Positions 8,290 through 17,378 are shown, counted from the first letter of the stretch. The stretch: 64,000 nucleotides of DNA from Rhodohalobacter sp. 614A (GCF_021462415.1 NZ_JAKEDS010000001.1:1212273-1276272), one strand, 5' to 3'. Numbers and translations: made by a program. The notes: generated by a model not told the origin, from the sequence alone.

Positions 8290-11200
8290 TTCACACTCCG
8301 TTTTAGTTGAAATTCTTTCCAGATGAAGTAGAGTACAGGCACCACAAACAGGGTAATGATCTGCAGTAACATGCCGCCTACACTTGGTATCGCCATGGGC
8401 ACCATGATATCGGAACCACGTCCGGTGGATGTTAAAACCGGCAGCAGGGCGAGGATGGTTGTGGCGGTGGTCATAAGCGTCGGGCGGATTCTTCTTGAGC
8501 TCGCTTCAACAACTACTTTCCGTAACTCTTTTGTATTTGAAGGACGCTGTCTGTCATACAGTTGATCGAGATAAGTGGCCATTACCACACCGCCGTCTGC
8601 CGCAATTCCAAAGAGGGCGATGAATCCGACCCACACAGCCACACTTAGATTTACGGTTCCCATCTGAAAGACATCTCTCAGGTTTTGTCCGAATAATTCG
8701 AAGTTTAAAAACCATCCCTGGCTGTAAAGCCAAATCATCAAAAAACCGCCGGCCCAGGCTACAAAAATGCTGGTAAAAATCATGCCTGTTGTAGCAACAG
8801 ACCGGAATTGGAAGTACATAATCAAGAATATAACGACCAGGGCAATCGGTAAAATAATGCCGAGACGTTTCGCAGCCCGAACCTGATTTTCGTAATTCCC
8901 GGCAAACTCAAAACTGATTCCGGCCGGAACAGTGAGATCACCTGAATCGATTCGATCCTGGATAACAGTCCGCGCATTTTCTACAACTTCTACTTCAGCG
9001 AAGGAGTCCTGTTTATCAAAAATCACATAGCCAACCAGGAAGGTGTCTTCACTTTTGATGGCCTGAGGTCCCTGGCGGTAATCGATCTTAGCAAGTTGTC
9101 CCAATGGGATTTGCGTGCCGGTTTTTGTTGGAACGAGAAGTTCAGAAATCGATTCTGGATCGCCTCTCAACTCGCGGGCAAACCGTACACGGATGGGATA
9201 TCGCTCGCGTCCTTCAACAGAAGTGGAGACGGGCATTCCACCAATTCCGGCTGTTACAAAATGCTGTACATCCTGCATGGAGAGTCCGTACCGTGCCAGT
9301 TCATTTCGGTTCCAGTTTATTTCGAGATAAGGTTTTCCGACAATGCGCTCTGCAAACACAGAAGAAGCATTCACTCCCGGAACCTGCCGAAGGACTTCTT
9401 CCAGTTGAAGTCCGAAGGATTCAATCGTTTGTAGATTATCACCTTTCACTTTTACACCCATAGGTGCGCGCATTCCGGATTGAAGCATCACCAGCCGCGT
9501 TTGAATGGGTTGAAGTTTTGGCGCAGAAGTAGTCCCCGGAATTCGGGAGGCTTCAACAATTTCATTCCAGATATCGTCGGGTGACTGAATATCATCACGC
9601 CATTGGCGATAGTATTCTCCGCCGGAATCCGGAATTAATTCTCCATTTTCATCGCGGACAAATTCATCATTGTCATCCACCCGATAGCGAATTCGCCGGC
9701 CGTTTTCGTTTGTTTTATATTCTGATGTATACAAGATTACATTTTCAAACATCGAGATGGGAGCGGGGTCGAGAGCAGAGTTCGTGCGTCCCATTTTGCC
9801 CACCACAGTTTCCACTTCTGGAATGGAAGCGACTGACATATCAATTTTTTGCATGACATCCATGGCTTCTTCAACCCCGGCATGAGGCATGGTTGTGGGC
9901 ATCAGCAGGAAAGCTCCTTCATCCAAAGCGGGCATAAATTCTTCGCCCAAACCCGGGAATGTATTTGTTGCAGAGGACCAGAGGGAGGTCGTTCGAATGT
10001 TCACGCCAACCGTATCAAATCCGGTTGCTACAAATCCAAACACGGAGGCAAATCCCAGCCAGATCATCATCCCCAAAACAACAAACGTTGTTGGGATGGC
10101 AAGAAAAGCTTTTTTATGATCCAGGCACCAGATAATCAGTTTTTGATAATAGGTGATGATGAGCCAGAAACTGAAGAGAATGGTACCAATTAAGAATATG
10201 ATAAAAATCATATTTCCGGCAAAAGAAACAGATGGGCCAAATGGAAGCCAGTATTCAGTTAAAAGCCAGGTGACGACCACTACTGCAAGAATGTTATTCA
10301 ACAGTGGAACTCTATTCTGATAATTCTCATCTAAAAAGAGAGAAGCTCCGTTGATCAAACCAAAACCTAAAATCAGAAATCCAGCCCAGCCCGAAAGGGT
10401 AAGCATCAAAAGAAATCCACCCGCTACAAGCAATCCATTCCAGCCTATTTTGATTTTTCGGCTGTTAATTTTAAACCCAAAAAACCAGTGGGCAAAAGGA
10501 GGAATGAGGGTAATTGCAATGATGATGGATGAGATCAGGGCAAATGTTTTGGTATAGGCCAGCGGTTTGAAAAGTTTTCCCTCGGCGGCGATCATGGTAA
10601 AGACCGGCAGAAAACTGACAATCGTAGTGGTTACGGCTGTAATCACAGCAGACGCAACTTCAACTGTGGCGTTGTAAATCACTTCGAGGAGTGATTCATC
10701 CTCATTCATATCCTCCATATGGCGGAGCATATTTTCAGACAGAATTACACCCATATCCACAATGGTACCGATGGCAATCGCAATTCCGGAAAGTGCCACA
10801 ATATTGGCATCCACTCCGAAATATTTCATGCCGATAAAGCACATCAAAACCGCGAGTGGAAGCATGGTGGAGATCAAAATGGAAGTCCGAAGATTCAGAA
10901 CCATGATGACAATCACGATAATAGTAATCAAGATTTCGAGAGTGAGGGCTTCCTCCAGGGTTCCGAGCGTTTCGCCAATCAGTTCAGACCGGTCGTAAAA
11001 AGGAACAATGGTTACTTTTGAGGTGGTTCCGTCGGACAACGTCTTGGATGGAAGGCCGGATGAAATTTCATCAATTTTGTTTTTTACATTGTCAATTACC
11101 TGCTGGGGATTGGCATTTTGGCGTGCAACTACCACGCCACCAACAGCTTCAGCTCCCGCTTTATCCAGAGCACCACGTCGTTGTGCGGGGCCCATCGTGA

Positions 11201-12044
11201 CGAAAGCCACATCCTGGATTCGAATGGGCGTGTTATCCACCACTTTTACAACGGCCGATTCCAGGTCGTCGATATTTTTGATATAACCCAGTCCGCGGAC
11301 GAGGTATTCGGCGTTGTTCAACTCAAGCGTTCGGGCACCTGTTTCCACATTACTTTTGCGAACGGCTTCAAAAACGTCTGCAAGAGTGACGTTATAAACC
11401 TTCATTTTATTGGGATCCACATCCACCTGGTATTCGCGAACGAAACCGCCAATGGATGAGACCTCTGCCACTCCCTGTGCACCAGAAAGTCCATATCCCA
11501 CATAAAAATCCTGGATGGATCGGAGTTCCTGAGGATCCCAGCCGCCGGTTGGATTTCCGTTTTCGTCACGGCCTTCAAGCGTGTACCAATACACCTGACC
11601 GAGAGCAGTAGCATCAGGTCCCAATGCCGGTTGAACATTGCCAGGAAGTGTGCCTGCGGGAAGTGCATTTATTTTTTCGAGGATGCGTGAGCGGCTCCAG
11701 TAAAATTCCACATCCTCTTCAAAAATCACATAGATGCTGGAGAGCCCTGTCATAGATGTACTTCGAACCGTTCGAACGCCGGGCACGGTTAAAAGTTGAG
11801 TTGTAAGCGGATACGTAATTTGATCTTCCACATCCTGCGGTGATTGTCCCGGCCATTCGGTATAAACAATTTGTTGGTTTTCGCCGAGGTTTGGAATGGC
11901 ATCCACCGGAACCGGATCGCGCGGGATGGAATTGAGATTCCAGTCAAATGGAGCTGTGGCAATTCCCCATCCGGTTAGTACCAGCAAAAGCAGTACAGCC
12001 ACAAGTTTATTTTCAAGAAAAAAACGAATGATTGAATTCGTCAT
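8286..12044 (-). CDS. cusA: CusA/CzcA family heavy-metal RND efflux pump
   Basis: This is the inner-membrane, proton-driven pump of the tripartite copper/silver exporter. It has the RND layout: a first helix (8-26), a large periplasmic domain, a transmembrane block, a second periplasmic domain and final helices with GIAADGGVVMATYLDQL and PTLMTTATTILALLP. At 1252 residues it is about 200 longer than the 1047-residue E. coli CusA. Two insertions account for this: a hydrophobic stretch around residues 530-650 with several extra helices between the two halves, and an acidic loop near 775-815. Met residues in MLQSGMRAPMGVKV fit the Met-based copper relay. It is probably the first pump gene of the operon and is coupled to cusC by a 4-base overlap. 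Confidence 0.93.
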   Translation of the reverse strand: MTNSIIRFFLENKLVAVLLLLVLTGWGIATAPFDWNLNSIPRDPVPVDAIPNLGENQQIVYTEWPGQSPQDVEDQITYPLTTQLLTVPGVRTVRSTSMTGLSSIYVIFEEDVEFYWSRSRILEKINALPAGTLPGNVQPALGPDATALGQVYWYTLEGRDENGNPTGGWDPQELRSIQDFYVGYGLSGAQGVAEVSSIGGFVREYQVDVDPNKMKVYNVTLADVFEAVRKSNVETGARTLELNNAEYLVRGLGYIKNIDDLESAVVKVVDNTPIRIQDVAFVTMGPAQRRGALDKAGAEAVGGVVVARQNANPQQVIDNVKNKIDEISSGLPSKTLSDGTTSKVTIVPFYDRSELIGETLGTLEEALTLEILITIIVIVIMVLNLRTSILISTMLPLAVLMCFIGMKYFGVDANIVALSGIAIAIGTIVDMGVILSENMLRHMEDMNEDESLLEVIYNATVEVASAVITAVTTTIVSFLPVFTMIAAEGKLFKPLAYTKTFALISSIIIAITLIPPFAHWFFGFKINSRKIKIGWNGLLVAGGFLLMLTLSGWAGFLILGFGLINGASLFLDENYQNRVPLLNNILAVVVVTWLLTEYWLPFGPSVSFAGNMIFIIFLIGTILFSFWLIITYYQKLIIWCLDHKKAFLAIPTTFVVLGMMIWLGFASVFGFVATGFDTVGVNIRTTSLWSSATNTFPGLGEEFMPALDEGAFLLMPTTMPHAGVEEAMDVMQKIDMSVASIPEVETVVGKMGRTNSALDPAPISMFENVILYTSEYKTNENGRRIRYRVDDNDEFVRDENGELIPDSGGEYYRQWRDDIQSPDDIWNEIVEASRIPGTTSAPKLQPIQTRLVMLQSGMRAPMGVKVKGDNLQTIESFGLQLEEVLRQVPGVNASSVFAERIVGKPYLEINWNRNELARYGLSMQDVQHFVTAGIGGMPVSTSVEGRERYPIRVRFARELRGDPESISELLVPTKTGTQIPLGQLAKIDYRQGPQAIKSEDTFLVGYVIFDKQDSFAEVEVVENARTVIQDRIDSGDLTVPAGISFEFAGNYENQVRAAKRLGIILPIALVVIFLIMYFQFRSVATTGMIFTSIFVAWAGGFLMIWLYSQGWFLNFELFGQNLRDVFQMGTVNLSVAVWVGFIALFGIAADGGVVMATYLDQLYDRQRPSNTKELRKVVVEASSRRIRPTLMTTATTILALLPVLTSTGRGSDIMVPMAIPSVGGMLLQIITLFVVPVLYFIWKEFQLKRSVK

Positions 12045-12329
12045 GAGAGTTTAAACCCATTCTTTGCCTTCCTTTTCTGCCTGATCACAGACCGAAAAAG
12101 AAAGAGTTCATAAAAAATTTGAATTCGGTTTTAAAAATGAGATCGGGAGAGGTTTTGATAAACTCACCGTGAGAAGGAAACAGAACCAATCAATAAAAGA
12201 ATGTGATAAATATGCCTGGAATGGCTTAACGAGGCTTGTTACACCGTCACACGCATAAAACGCGTATCATTTGGTATCAAAGTCTCAGAGTGTTCTGCAA
12301 TCAGTCTCTACTCAAAAGAAATAGAAAGG
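12045..12329. other. Intergenic region upstream of cusA, probable promoter zone
   Basis: These 285 non-coding bases separate the secreted metal-binding protein gene from cusA, both on the minus strand. I see no clear terminator, no convincing promoter match and no obvious operator palindrome. A metal-responsive promoter for the pump operon most likely lies here, but the sequence does not show it. Confidence 0.3.
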
Positions 12330-12758
12330 CTATTTCAAAAAAGTATCGTAGAGAAGGTAAAGAGGAGGATCATCCGGATTTGAATGGGCAAAGTAAGCTT
12401 TGTGGAGAAATTCATCCGGGGAGATGAGCCTGAAATTGAATCCGGTTGGAGATAAAATAATTCCGGAAGTACTGGACTTGGGTATTCTGAATTGATTATC
12501 AGAAGGTGCTTCATTTACCGGACAGGCACAAATTGTACCGTTGTCGCAGTCGTGACTTGTTGAGGCATCGGAATGTGGAATTGTATCAAGCGTGCAGCAG
12601 TCATGAGAATCGCCCATCATTTCGTGATGGTGCATATCCGTCATGCAGAAATCCACGAGATGTTTGGCCTGCAATGCAGAAGGAAGCAGTATTGCTACAA
12701 GCAGGGCAGCAGTAAGGACTCTTGTTAAAAATCGATATTTGGCAGATTTTATTTCCAC
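12330..12758 (-). CDS. Small secreted His/Cys-rich protein of the copper locus
   Basis: The 142-residue protein has an N-terminal signal segment (about 10-30, ending near LPSALQA). A cluster of likely metal ligands follows: MTDMHHHEMM, HDCCTLD, HSDAS.SHDCD and ICACP. The C-terminus ends with DPPLYLLYDTFLK. The arrangement recalls the small Bacteroidota proteins nicknamed HYC_CC_PP that sit beside copper exporters; that assignment is from memory of the pattern. It probably binds copper in the periplasm. The start is a GTG at 12758, since no ATG occurs before the signal segment. It precedes the Cus genes on the same strand with a 285-base gap. Confidence 0.7.
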   Translation of the reverse strand: MEIKSAKYRFLTRVLTAALLVAILLPSALQAKHLVDFCMTDMHHHEMMGDSHDCCTLDTIPHSDASTSHDCDNGTICACPVNEAPSDNQFRIPKSSTSGIILSPTGFNFRLISPDEFLHKAYFAHSNPDDPPLYLLYDTFLK

Positions 12759-12815
12759 AGATTAAAAAACTACGAAAAAAATCAGAACTAAGTTCAAAAG
12801 TATGTCAAAACTTTT

Positions 12816-12995
12816 TTAAAAAGAGGGTGTGGTTTTATGACAAAAGACCCATCCCAAAATAGAAATGATCAAACCCAATGTTGTAGAAATTCCCGCAATT
12901 AGTTGACTCCGGCCGGTTTCTGTAAAAAAAGCCATTACAATTCCGACAATTACAAGTATGATACCCAAATATAAAAGCAAGTTTGTATTTTTCAT
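12816..12995 (-). CDS. Small two-helix membrane protein
   Basis: This is a 59-residue hypothetical protein starting at the ATG at 12995 (MKNTNLLLYLG). A longer TTG-initiated version would add a Phe/Lys-rich tail that looks untranslated. It contains two hydrophobic helices (about 5-22 and 30-50) joined by TETGRSQLIAG, and ends CHKTTPSF. No family is recognised. It is a single gene upstream of the copper cluster, and its base composition is AT-rich. Small double-helix proteins like this are common near stress genes, but nothing here assigns a function. Confidence 0.55.
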   Translation of the reverse strand: MKNTNLLLYLGIILVIVGIVMAFFTETGRSQLIAGISTTLGLIISILGWVFCHKTTPSF

Positions 12996-13179
12996 GAATG
13001 GTTTATTGAATAAAAAGTTATTTAAAAGAATATATTTTTTTCTAAAAAACAATTTGCCGGATGAAGAGGCTTCTCAATTGCCATCGACCACTTAGTAGAC
13101 AGCAATAAAATTCTGATCAATTTTTTAGGCGGAGTAACGGTACAATTACTCTGAAAATCATTAGTGATTTTTTCGTAAA

Positions 13180-13947
13180 TCAATGACTCATCGTCTCTTC
13201 TTCAAGAAGTTCTTCTAATGTTGGTTGCATGGCGTCTGCCCAAAGCCGGTATCCATATTCGTTGGGATGAAGGAGGTCGGGCATGATTTCTTCTGACAAA
13301 ACCCCATTCTCATCCAAAAAAGTATCGTTTATATTGAGAAAATGAATATGGTCGCCGTCTGCATAATTTTCAATTTTTTGATTGATTTCATTGTTTAGCT
13401 GACGGAGTTCACCATCGGGAGAAGCTTCACGCGGGAAGATGGCCAACAGCAAAATTTTTGTCTCCGGAAGCCGATCCGTTATCTCATCCAAAATCATTTC
13501 GATACCTTTAGCCGTACATGCAGCCGGGTCCTGCCGATGGCCGGTGTTGTTCGTTCCAATCATCAAAATTGCCAGCTCGGGATTGATCCCCTCAAGTTCA
13601 CCGTGTTCAAACCGCCACAACACATTCTCCGTTCGATCGCCACTAAAGCCAATATTATATCCACCATAATCCGCATAATATTCTTCCCAGACTTCTTTGC
13701 CGGTGTTCTCCCAACCGTGTGTGATCGAGTTTCCAATAAACAGCAACCGGGCATTTTCCCGTCCTTCTTCGGTCAGTTTGGCTTCGTGCCGGGGCATCCA
13801 CCACTCCACGGCCCATTCTTCCTGAAGGGTTGCAGGAGTGAGGGCGAGGGCATCATCAGAACAGGTTTGGGCGTCTGATTCCCCGCAAGCAATAAATAGA
13901 ATTGGTAAAAGAAAAATCGTTAATGATTTCGAAAAAAAGTTCTTCAT
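13180..13947 (-). CDS. SGNH/GDSL-family hydrolase, lipoprotein
   Basis: The 255-residue protein has a lipoprotein signal (LFIAC, Cys21). The SGNH blocks are present: IGNSITHGW with the nucleophile Ser74, GFSGDR, the GTNNTG block with its Asn, and the C-terminal DLLHPNEYG giving the catalytic Asp and His. The closest type is the platelet-activating-factor acetylhydrolase beta-like subgroup, which contains esterases and sugar deacetylases. As a lipoprotein it would act in the periplasm or on the cell surface, probably on carbohydrate acetyl esters. It is a single gene starting at an ATG. The substrate cannot be read from the sequence. Confidence 0.9.
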   Translation of the reverse strand: MKNFFSKSLTIFLLPILFIACGESDAQTCSDDALALTPATLQEEWAVEWWMPRHEAKLTEEGRENARLLFIGNSITHGWENTGKEVWEEYYADYGGYNIGFSGDRTENVLWRFEHGELEGINPELAILMIGTNNTGHRQDPAACTAKGIEMILDEITDRLPETKILLLAIFPREASPDGELRQLNNEINQKIENYADGDHIHFLNINDTFLDENGVLSEEIMPDLLHPNEYGYRLWADAMQPTLEELLEEETMSH

Positions 13948-14095
13948 TTTAAAACCCGCTTATCAACAGAAGTGTAGTTGTTTTAGTGATTATTTGAATC
14001 ACAAAAGATTCATTTCATTCTATAAATGTATCTAAATAAAGTTGTAAAGTGTAGCGGGATTTTGGGATTGGAAGAGGAGCTTTACAATCACCATC

Positions 14096-14145
14096 AAATA
14101 AAAAAACCGGCAATGAATACCCGAAAGTGAGCATCATTGCCGGTT
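14096..14145 (-). terminator. Rho-independent terminator of the OmpA-like gene
   Basis: A perfect 12-base stem (AACCGGCAATGA at 14105-14116 with TCATTGCCGGTT at 14134-14145) has a 17-base loop. On the minus strand it is followed by a run of seven T. It lies just after the stop codon of the OmpA-family gene. Confidence 0.9.
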
Positions 14146-14176
14146 GCTGGGGTAACAGCGATATATCGACCTGTTC

Positions 14177-14851
14177 TTACTGTGCTTCTTCGAGTTCTTC
14201 GATATAATCGTCACTTGCATAAACAGCTACTTCAATACGCCGGTTTTCCTGGCGCCCGGCTTCCGTGTCGTTATCAGCAATAGGCTCTGTTTCGCCCATT
14301 CCTTCAACTTGTATTCTTGATCTGGCGATTCCTTGTGTGCCCATAAACGTAGCAGCCACTGCGGCACGCCGTTCACTTAAATTTTGATTGTAATTTTCAT
14401 CTCCAACAGAGTCGGTATGCCCAACAATCAGGAGTTCGGTGTTGTCATCTTCTCCCATAATTTCTGCCAGTTGCTTGAGATTTTCCATGGCTTCGGGACG
14501 AAGTTTGGCTGAATCAAAATCGAATAAAAGTCCGGAATCGAAACTTACAGCAATACCCTCTTCAACACGTTGAATTTCAGCACCTTCAAGATTCCTCTCA
14601 AGCTCGGCAGCTTTCTTGTCCATTTGCCGGCCAATGATGGCACCAACCGTACCACCCACGGCAGCTCCTGCAAGGGCACCGGCGGCTGTATTACCAAGAG
14701 TTTTACCAATTACCGCCCCTGCTGCTGCTCCGGCTCCACCGCCAATAACACCGCCTTTAGCAGTTTTACTCCATTCTGTACATCCGGAAAATAAAAGTGA
14801 TACAGACAGAATGAGCGAAATAATTACCGATGTTTTTGATATTCGATACAT
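14177..14851 (-). CDS. OmpA-family lipoprotein with glycine-zipper domain
   Basis: The 224-residue protein has a lipoprotein signal ending at LLFSGC (Cys24). A glycine-zipper region follows at about 33-72 (GGVIGGGAGAAAGAVIG, then GALAGAAVGGTVGAIIG), which can insert into or pack against membrane. The C-terminal OmpA-like peptidoglycan-binding domain contains FDFDSAKLRPEA, VGHTDSVGDENYNQNLSERRA and ENRRIEVAVY. The layout equals that of E. coli YiaD. It anchors the outer membrane to peptidoglycan. It is monocistronic, with a strong terminator immediately downstream and an ATG start. Confidence 0.92.
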   Translation of the reverse strand: MYRISKTSVIISLILSVSLLFSGCTEWSKTAKGGVIGGGAGAAAGAVIGKTLGNTAAGALAGAAVGGTVGAIIGRQMDKKAAELERNLEGAEIQRVEEGIAVSFDSGLLFDFDSAKLRPEAMENLKQLAEIMGEDDNTELLIVGHTDSVGDENYNQNLSERRAAVAATFMGTQGIARSRIQVEGMGETEPIADNDTEAGRQENRRIEVAVYASDDYIEELEEAQ

Positions 14852-15029
14852 AGTTTTCTTTTCATTTTTTGATTGTCTTTCAACCTATAAACTGAAGATT
14901 ACCAGATTTGTTTCTATTTCTGACAGGGCTGGGCATCACATAAACATGTGATTTTTAAAATTTTGAAAAACAAGTGGCAGCGAAGAGGGTTTTCAATGGT
15001 AACTGTATTTGAATCGAAAACTAAAATGA

Positions 15030-15356
15030 ATGGCAGCCATGAGAAAATTTCTACTAAAATTCGCAGTTTTAATCGTATTCGGGTGCAGCTGGACCGGATG
15101 CATGGTTTCCGGCGGACTTGTCATTCACCCCGAGCCTGTCGTTATCGGGGATGCCCCACGAAAAGGGAAGTATGAAAAAAAGCGGGGCAGAGAATATAGA
15201 AGAGGACATTACAAGATACCTCCAGGCCATATGCCTCCTCCCGGTAAATGCAGAATTTGGTATTATGACAGGCCTCCGGGTCACCAGCCACCGCCGGTTT
15301 CCTGCCACCGATTGGGGCGACGAATTCCCCATGGAGCAGTTGTAATTCGCGGATAG
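15030..15356 (+). CDS. Small Pro/Gly/His-rich lipoprotein
   Basis: The protein has 108 residues from the ATG at 15030; the next ATG at 15039 (MRKFLLKF) gives a better signal peptide and is an equally likely start. A hydrophobic segment leads to two candidate lipidation cysteines, in VFGC and WTGC. The mature part is basic and then carries a Pro-rich repeat: PPGHMPPPGKCRIWYYD and PPGHQPPPVSC. Similar short proteins with PPGH..PPG.CR motifs occur in Bacteroidota-type genomes as uncharacterised envelope proteins. It is a single gene between divergent and convergent neighbours. The function is unknown. Confidence 0.65.
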   Translation: MAAMRKFLLKFAVLIVFGCSWTGCMVSGGLVIHPEPVVIGDAPRKGKYEKKRGREYRRGHYKIPPGHMPPPGKCRIWYYDRPPGHQPPPVSCHRLGRRIPHGAVVIRG

Positions 15357-15372
15357 TTTAGGAGAAGTTTAA

Positions 15373-15753
15373 CTAAAGAACCCATTTGCTAAAACTGATT
15401 CCCGCCCAGACCGCACCCATTCCGGTGATAACCTGGAATCCCAAATAGATCATGCTTTTTTGAATGGAAAGGGTTGCAACCTCGAAACCTTCCAGGCTAA
15501 AAGAAGAAAATGTCGTAAATCCCCCAAGAAGGCCTACAATTAAAAAAAGCTTGATTGTATTATCCATCAAACCTTTTTCCTGGAGAATGGTTGCAGTGGC
15601 TCCAATCAAAAAGCATCCAATAATATTGGCAGCAGTAGTACCGGTAAAAAACCAGTTTTGGCTGATAAGCTTAAGTGTTAATAGTGAAGTGAGATATCGA
15701 AGAACGGATCCAATAGCTCCGCCCAAAGCTATAAAAAGGAGATTGCGAATCAT
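15373..15753 (-). CDS. crcB: Fluoride exporter CrcB/Fluc
   Basis: The 126-residue protein has four predicted helices, the normal length for a Fluc channel subunit. Family motifs are GGAIGSVLRYL near the N-terminus, the asparagine in the second helix (NIIGCFLIG), and the GLLGGFTTFSSFSLE signature whose aromatic and Thr/Ser residues line the fluoride pore. Fluc proteins work as dual-topology dimers that let fluoride leave the cytoplasm. Only one crcB is seen, so a homodimer is expected. No fluoride riboswitch could be recognised upstream, but a terminator-like hairpin lies in the leader region. Confidence 0.95.
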   Translation of the reverse strand: MIRNLLFIALGGAIGSVLRYLTSLLTLKLISQNWFFTGTTAANIIGCFLIGATATILQEKGLMDNTIKLFLIVGLLGGFTTFSSFSLEGFEVATLSIQKSMIYLGFQVITGMGAVWAGISFSKWVL

Positions 15754-15798
15754 GTTTCTGAATTAATTACCTACGTAATATAGGCTCAATCACAACAT

Positions 15799-15824
15799 AA
15801 AAAAAGCTGCCCGGTTTGGGGCAT
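15799..15824 (-). terminator. Terminator-like hairpin in the leader of crcB
   Basis: On the minus strand TGCCC and GGGCA pair around a six-base loop (CAAACC), followed by GC and then seven T. No minus-strand gene lies upstream, so the element would act within the crcB leader or end a short RNA. The stem is only five base pairs. Confidence 0.35.
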
Positions 15825-15950
15825 CATATTTATTAAAAACTAAAAAGATTGGTCTGGATTTCTTCTCCAGGCAGTTCTGAAATTCCAGGCAACAGTCTGC
15901 CAGTTCCTTTACTAAGTCAGTAATATTAGTGTTGCCAAGGTTTTACGATT

Positions 15951-16010
15951 TTTGTGCCAAATCTTTTTCGTGTTGTTTTTTTTGTATCAAATGCTTTACG
16001 TGTTGTCAGA
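15951..16010. repeat. Imperfect tandem duplication, 30-base period
   Basis: Unit 1 (15951-15980) and unit 2 (15981-16010) match at 21 of the first 26 positions, sharing TTTGT, CAAAT, TTT and CGTGTTG blocks. The duplication lies about 110-165 bases upstream of the probable DUF3095 start and could be a pair of protein-binding sites. Confidence 0.5.
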
Positions 16011-16117
16011 CCTGTCATAACCAATGAGAAATAGATGTGATTCAAACTTTTTGAGAGTGAATATGGTTGGGTATTCATGTACCCGGTGTAATCAAAATGT
16101 TATCACTTCTTTATTCA

Positions 16118-17299
16118 ATGACTGTTATAGACGATTTTAATAATCAGGTTCAGGAGATTGCAGATTTCCGCCAAGTTGCAGATTATGAGTTATATACACC
16201 GGCGCCTGAGGATTGGTGGATTATAGTCGGAGATATTCGAGGGTCAACAGAAGCGATCAAAAGAGGCAAGTATAAAGAGGTAAATATGGCTGGTGCCACT
16301 ATCATAGCAGCTATTTCAAATCTGTTTAAAGAAGACGGACATCTTCCATATACGTTTGGAGGTGATGGAGCTTTTTTGGTTGTACCGAATAAAAACCTGT
16401 CTGAGGTGAGAAAAGCACTTGGATTTTGCAAAACAGCCATCCGGGAAAGCTTTGGATTAGATATGAGAGCCGGCCTGGTTTCCATAAAAGAAGTGCGCAA
16501 TGCCGGATTTGATTTAAAAATTGCAAGGCTGAAACTGTCAGATTCGATGAGCCAGGCCCTTTTTTGGGGAGAGGGTCTTTCTTACGCCGAGTCTTTGATT
16601 AAAGAAAGGAATTTATCGGGTGATGAAACCGATCCTGTTGATGATGAATATAGAGCCAATCTTGAGGGACTTGAGTGCAGATGGCATGAAATACCTCCAA
16701 CCAGTGAAGAAATTACTTCATATATCATTAAAGCAGAGGGCGGTACGGATGATGAAAAATCGGAAATATATGCAGATTGTTTAGAGCGAATAGAAGAGGT
16801 GTATGGTGCTATAAACGATCGGAATCCGGTGACGATGGGGAAGCTAAACCTTACAAAAAGCTGGAATAAACTTAGTACGGAATGGAAGATCAGGACATGG
16901 AAGCCAACAATAAGACGCCAAATGATCTATGCGCTAAAATTAGTGTTTGAAGCATTTGCGGGCACATTTCTTATGGAGAAAAAAATATCAACAAAACATG
17001 TACATTGGGGAGAATATAAAGCAGACGCCATCACCCATGTCGATTTTCGGAAGTTTGACGATGGCCTCCGGTTTGTTGCTTCTGGAACAAAAGCCGAAAG
17101 AGATGAAGTGGAAACCTATTTAAACCAAATGTTTACGGACGGGAAGTTGAATTTTGGAGTACATAGTTCAAAAAGCCTGATCATTACTTGTTACGTTTCA
17201 AATCATGAGAAGGAACATATACACTTTGTTGATGGTATTGATGGGGGTTACGCGATGGCATCAAAAAAAATGAAGCAACAAAAAAAAATTTCTGTATAA
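16118..17299 (+). CDS. DUF3095 family protein with nucleotidyl-cyclase-like N-terminal domain
   Basis: The start was chosen at the ATG at 16118 (MTVIDDFNNQVQ), because family members begin about 30 residues before the first cyclase motif; upstream ATG (16097) and TTG (16067) codons are in frame. The protein has 393 residues. The N-terminal half resembles class III adenylate cyclases: VGDIRGST (39-44) and YTFGGDGAFLVVP (79-90) place two Asp residues where the metal ligands sit. The C-terminal half has the DUF3095 block (VDFRKFDDGLRF, FGVHSSKSLIITC, HIHFVDGIDGGYA). The family is uncharacterised; cyclase activity is only inferred. A GAF/histidine-kinase-like gene follows 79 bases downstream. Confidence 0.8.
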   Translation: MTVIDDFNNQVQEIADFRQVADYELYTPAPEDWWIIVGDIRGSTEAIKRGKYKEVNMAGATIIAAISNLFKEDGHLPYTFGGDGAFLVVPNKNLSEVRKALGFCKTAIRESFGLDMRAGLVSIKEVRNAGFDLKIARLKLSDSMSQALFWGEGLSYAESLIKERNLSGDETDPVDDEYRANLEGLECRWHEIPPTSEEITSYIIKAEGGTDDEKSEIYADCLERIEEVYGAINDRNPVTMGKLNLTKSWNKLSTEWKIRTWKPTIRRQMIYALKLVFEAFAGTFLMEKKISTKHVHWGEYKADAITHVDFRKFDDGLRFVASGTKAERDEVETYLNQMFTDGKLNFGVHSSKSLIITCYVSNHEKEHIHFVDGIDGGYAMASKKMKQQKKISV

Positions 17300-17378
17300 T
17301 TTAATTAAATATACAACGGTGTCTTTTTCACTTACTTTTTTTAAGTGATTATTGCTTTAATCATGACTGCTGAAATCA

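Larger units (their letters stand above)
15754..16117. other. 364-base divergent intergenic region between crcB and the DUF3095 gene
   Basis: It contains two recognisable structures. One is a hairpin followed by seven T on the minus strand, upstream of crcB (15785-15825). The other is a 30-base tandem duplication (15951-16010). Apart from the possible upstream start codons of the DUF3095 gene, I see no coding potential. Confidence 0.5.

Noticed and set aside
15754-15900. Possible fluoride riboswitch upstream of crcB
   Set aside because: The conserved GAUG and pseudoknot segments with the CUGAUG...CUAC end could not be found; only a short hairpin with a T run is visible.
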